Shown here: positions 49,461-51,806 of the stretch, one piece after another
How positions within the stretch are numbered: the first letter of the stretch is position 1
Layout of the letters: each line of letters starts with the position of its first letter
From: Planctomycetota bacterium
Lineage (GTDB): Bacteria; Planctomycetota; UBA1135; JAKEFM01
Direction: 5' to 3'
Length of the DNA stretch: 51,806 nt
NCBI GenBank assembly: GCA_022616055.1
Contig: JAKEFM010000177.1
Location: 1 to 51,806, forward strand
The notes under the pieces: generated by a model
What the model was told of the DNA's origin: nothing
The model's database searches: none
Seen by the model: only the letters and a program-made list of their open reading frames with translations
Translations under genes and position numbers: made by a program

Positions 49461-51251
49461 ATGAAGCAGCGCGATCCCTCGGTTCCTTCGCGGAGGCCGT
49501 CCTCCCCCTTCGTCCTTCTCGTCGCCGGAGGCGTCCTCCTCGGGTTCGGCAGACAGGTCCGGGCACAGGGATACGACGTCCTCTCCCTGACTGGGACTGC
49601 GCCCGCCGGGCTGTTCGGCGTCGCCGTCGCGGGCCTGGGAGACGTCGACGGGGACGGCGTTCCCGACGGGCTCGTCGGGGCGCCCCAGTACTACGAATTC
49701 TCCGGCTTTTTCACCGGGCCGGGGTCCGCGCTCGTCTTCTCGGGCGCGACGGGGGGGACGATCCTCACGCTGACCGGCGCCACGCCGGGCGACTACTTCG
49801 GGAGATCGGTGGCAGGCGCGGGCGACGTCGATGGGGACGGCGTCGACGACCTCCTCGTGGGAGCCTCCGGGACGGACGTCGGGGGCCTCGCGAATGCCGG
49901 GCGGGCGTTCGCGTTCTCGGGCGCGACCGGGACGACGATCTTCACCCTGAGCGGAACCGCGGCGGAAGACCGCTTCGGCGATTCCGTCGCGGGCGTGGGG
50001 GACGTGGACGGAGACGGGAACTCGGACTTTCTCGTCGGGGCGCCACAGCCGGGCTTTCCTCCGGTCGCCGCCGGCTACGCGACGCTCTTCTCGGGGGCCA
50101 CCGGAGGGGTGCTGCTCCTTCTGAACGGCTCGGCCCCGGGCGACGGCTTCGGGACCTCGGTCGCAGGACCGGGCGACTTGAACGCCGACGGCGTTCCGGA
50201 CCTGCTCGTGGGAGCGCCGCGGCCGTTCCCGGGGCCGGGGCCGGGGGCCGTGACAGGGTTCTCCGGCTCGAGCGGAGCGACGATCCTCACCCTGAATGGG
50301 GTCCAGCCGTACGACTCCTTCGGATGGCGGGTCGCGGGGGTCGGCGACCTCGATGCCGACGGAGTCCCCGATGTCCTGGTGGGCGCGCCGACGGCGTCAC
50401 CGGGAGGCAGGGCTCGGGCGTTCTCCGGAGCGAGCGGAGTCGCGCTGCTCACGTTCAACGGATCGGTCTCGGAGGAAAGGCTGGGGTCCTCCGTCTCCGG
50501 AGCCGGAGATCTCGACGGGGACGGGGTCCCCGACCTCCTGGTCGGTGCGAAGCAGTGGGGAGTTCCCGGGGCGGGACCCACCCCGGGTCCGGGGTACGTG
50601 AGGGTCTTCTCCGGCGGGAGCGGCGCGACGCTCTACACCTTCTCCGGCGCGGCGGACTTCGACGCCTTCGGGGCCTCGGTCTGCGATGCGGGCGACGTGA
50701 ATGGCGACGGCGTGAGCGAGGTCCTCATCGGCGCCTCGCAACCCGGATCGGCGCCCTTCCTCCCCCCGCCCAACCCCGGCCCCGGCTACGCCAGGGTTGT
50801 CTCGGTGGTCGGCGTGCCTTCTGGCTCCAGCCTCTTCGGGGCCGGCTGTGCAGGATCCGCGGGTGCGGTCCCGCGGATCGGGACGGCAGGCGGCCCGGCC
50901 GCGGTCGGAAACGGCGCCTTCCGGATCGTCCTTTCGGACGCTCTCGGGGGAACGAGCGCGACCCTCCTCGCGGGAGCCTCGTCGGTGTCCTGGGGGGGGA
51001 TCCCGCTCCCGCTCAACCTCGGCTTCGCCGGGCTGCCGGCGTGCTCGCTCCTCGTCTCTCCCGACGTGCTCCTTCCGACCTCGACGAGCGGCGCGGGGGC
51101 CGGTGCGGGGCTCGAGTTCCTCCCGGTACCGATCCCGCCGAACCCCGCGCTCGTGGGCGGCTCGGCCTTCCTCCAATGGTTCGTCGTCGACCCTGGCGCC
51201 GGGGCCGTCCCCGTCGCGATGTCGGAGGGCGTGCAGGTCGTCGTGACCTAG
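49461..51251 (+). CDS. Exported seven-repeat FG-GAP propeller protein
   Basis: The 596-residue protein has a signal peptide (FVLLVAGGVLLGFGRQVRAQ). Seven FG-GAP repeats follow, each with FGxSVAGxGDVDGDGxxDxLVGAP and a calcium loop of type DVDGDG, DLNADG or DLDADG. Seven blades make a closed integrin-alpha-like propeller. The C-terminal 115 residues (from SLFGAGCAGSAG) are a separate module ending PIPPNPALVGGSAFLQWFVVD, also present in four other exported proteins here. SD AGGGAGG lies upstream of the ATG. It is divergent from the DUF1579 gene. Ligand and role are unknown; surface adhesion is the usual guess. Confidence 0.9.
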   Translation: MKQRDPSVPSRRPSSPFVLLVAGGVLLGFGRQVRAQGYDVLSLTGTAPAGLFGVAVAGLGDVDGDGVPDGLVGAPQYYEFSGFFTGPGSALVFSGATGGTILTLTGATPGDYFGRSVAGAGDVDGDGVDDLLVGASGTDVGGLANAGRAFAFSGATGTTIFTLSGTAAEDRFGDSVAGVGDVDGDGNSDFLVGAPQPGFPPVAAGYATLFSGATGGVLLLLNGSAPGDGFGTSVAGPGDLNADGVPDLLVGAPRPFPGPGPGAVTGFSGSSGATILTLNGVQPYDSFGWRVAGVGDLDADGVPDVLVGAPTASPGGRARAFSGASGVALLTFNGSVSEERLGSSVSGAGDLDGDGVPDLLVGAKQWGVPGAGPTPGPGYVRVFSGGSGATLYTFSGAADFDAFGASVCDAGDVNGDGVSEVLIGASQPGSAPFLPPPNPGPGYARVVSVVGVPSGSSLFGAGCAGSAGAVPRIGTAGGPAAVGNGAFRIVLSDALGGTSATLLAGASSVSWGGIPLPLNLGFAGLPACSLLVSPDVLLPTSTSGAGAGAGLEFLPVPIPPNPALVGGSAFLQWFVVDPGAGAVPVAMSEGVQVVVT

Positions 51252-51400
51252 GCGACGGGGGAGGGGGGCGAGGGCGGCGCCCCATCCGCTTCCCTGCCCT
51301 CGCAGAACCGCGAATTGCTCGACACCGACCCCGTGTGCCGCCATCACCGTCCCGGGCGCGGCAGCAGGAAGGGGGTCCGACGGCCGAGGGGCGACCTCGC

Positions 51401-51406
51401 TACAAT
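51401..51406 (+). promoter_or_regulatory. -10-like box (TACAAT) for the small protein gene
   Basis: TACAAT lies only nine bases before the ATG at 51415, so a transcript made from it would have almost no leader. No Shine-Dalgarno sequence is visible, in keeping with that. No clear -35 was found. Confidence 0.4.
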
Positions 51407-51414
51407 TCCCCCGC

Positions 51415-51708
51415 ATGGAACGACTGTCGAACCGTGACCGCATCGCCCGCGCGGCCGAAGAGGCGCGGCTGACCGCGGTCGAGAAGGCAGCGACCAAGGC
51501 TGCCAAGTCCGCCTCGGGGACGCGGCCGAAGCGCGCCGCTCAACCGGTCCGGATGAAGATCGTCTGGGAGGTGGCGACCGAGAACGGAAAGACGGTCGAG
51601 ACCTTCCTCTATCCCGACAAGCCCGCGGCCGAGGCCAAGGCCGCCGCGCTCACCATGTCGACCGGGCGCCCCCACGCCGTGCGCGCGGCCAAGGTGCCCA
51701 TGGAGTGA
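51415..51708 (+). CDS. Small basic protein of unknown function
   Basis: The 97-residue protein has a charged helical N-terminus rich in Ala, Arg and Lys (about 1-45). A compact beta-rich part follows (MKIVWEVATENGKTVETFLYPDKPAAEAKAAAL), then GRPHAVRAAKVPME. The end looks like a small folded domain, perhaps binding nucleic acid through the basic N-terminus; this is inference. The start has a TACAAT box just upstream and no ribosome-binding site, consistent with leaderless translation. I do not recognise the family. Confidence 0.7.
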   Translation: MERLSNRDRIARAAEEARLTAVEKAATKAAKSASGTRPKRAAQPVRMKIVWEVATENGKTVETFLYPDKPAAEAKAAALTMSTGRPHAVRAAKVPME

Positions 51709-51806
51709 GAGCCTGAGCAACTTTCGGGCGTCGCTGCCTGATCGCGGCGGCGGCGAGCAGGGGGCGGGAGGCGGGAGGCATCGCCTGGGTTCCCGGAGGA
51801 GCGAGG
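51709..51806. other. Right end of the window
   Basis: No gene or structured element can be supported in the last 98 bases. Confidence 0.3.

Overview
The window is very GC-rich DNA with strong third-position GC bias, which explains the many long shadow reading frames. The gene content suggests a member of the Planctomycetota or a close relative. The clues are two tandem hydrazine-synthase-alpha-like exported proteins (beta-propeller plus two CxxCH haem sites), Ser/Thr protein kinases paired with ECF sigma factors, several exported FG-GAP or calcium-loop proteins, and a C-terminal module shared by otherwise unrelated exported proteins. This is an inference from gene content; no rRNA or tRNA gene was seen. 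No CRISPR array, transposase, integrase or phage gene was seen either.

Layout. 0-4.2 kb: the start of a minus-strand gene at the left edge, a PpiC-type foldase translationally coupled to a CstB-like persulfide dioxygenase/rhodanese, a divergent DNA-3-methyladenine glycosylase (tag), and a Tat-exported protein of unknown function. 4.3-9.7 kb: the tandem pair of haem/propeller proteins with a promoter-like sequence upstream and hairpins downstream. 9.8-10.6 kb: a two-gene HEPN module. 10.6-14.6 kb: a segment with lower-looking GC carrying two exported calcium-loop/FG-GAP genes, bounded by a 165-bp direct repeat that is the 3' end of the sugar-nucleotidyltransferase gene at 14.4-15.4 kb. 15.6-26.1 kb: a divergent carbohydrate/redox region. 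Leftward lie tandem DM13-like, GlcG-cupin and SMP-30 lactonase; rightward lie aquaporin, GMC oxidoreductase, VOC protein, GH63-like glucosidase and a tandem-DM13 protein. 26.3-29.6 kb: a large exported carboxypeptidase-regulatory-like repeat protein. 29.7-30.4 kb: a second copy of the HEPN module. 30.5-35.1 kb: a sodium:solute symporter, a PEBP-family protein, a TPR-like protein and an exported protein.

35.3-40.4 kb may be one signalling locus: two small tandem zf-HC2-like proteins that have lost zinc ligands, an S41 protease, and, divergently, a transmembrane Ser/Thr kinase followed by an ECF sigma factor. The protease and the extracytoplasmic part of the kinase share a homologous domain that aligns without gaps. 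40.5-42.8 kb: a MOSC protein and a DEAD-box helicase whose best start is an ATT codon. 43-48.1 kb: an exported LamG/PKD protein with an apparent homopolymer frameshift, then a kinase-TPR gene coupled to its ECF sigma gene. 48.4-51.8 kb: a DUF1579 protein, a seven-repeat FG-GAP protein and a small conserved-looking protein.

The best candidates for something undescribed are the duplicated HEPN plus basic-tailed partner module, the protease/kinase pair with a shared sensor domain, and the (GA)n tract that puts an exported protein out of frame with its signal peptide.
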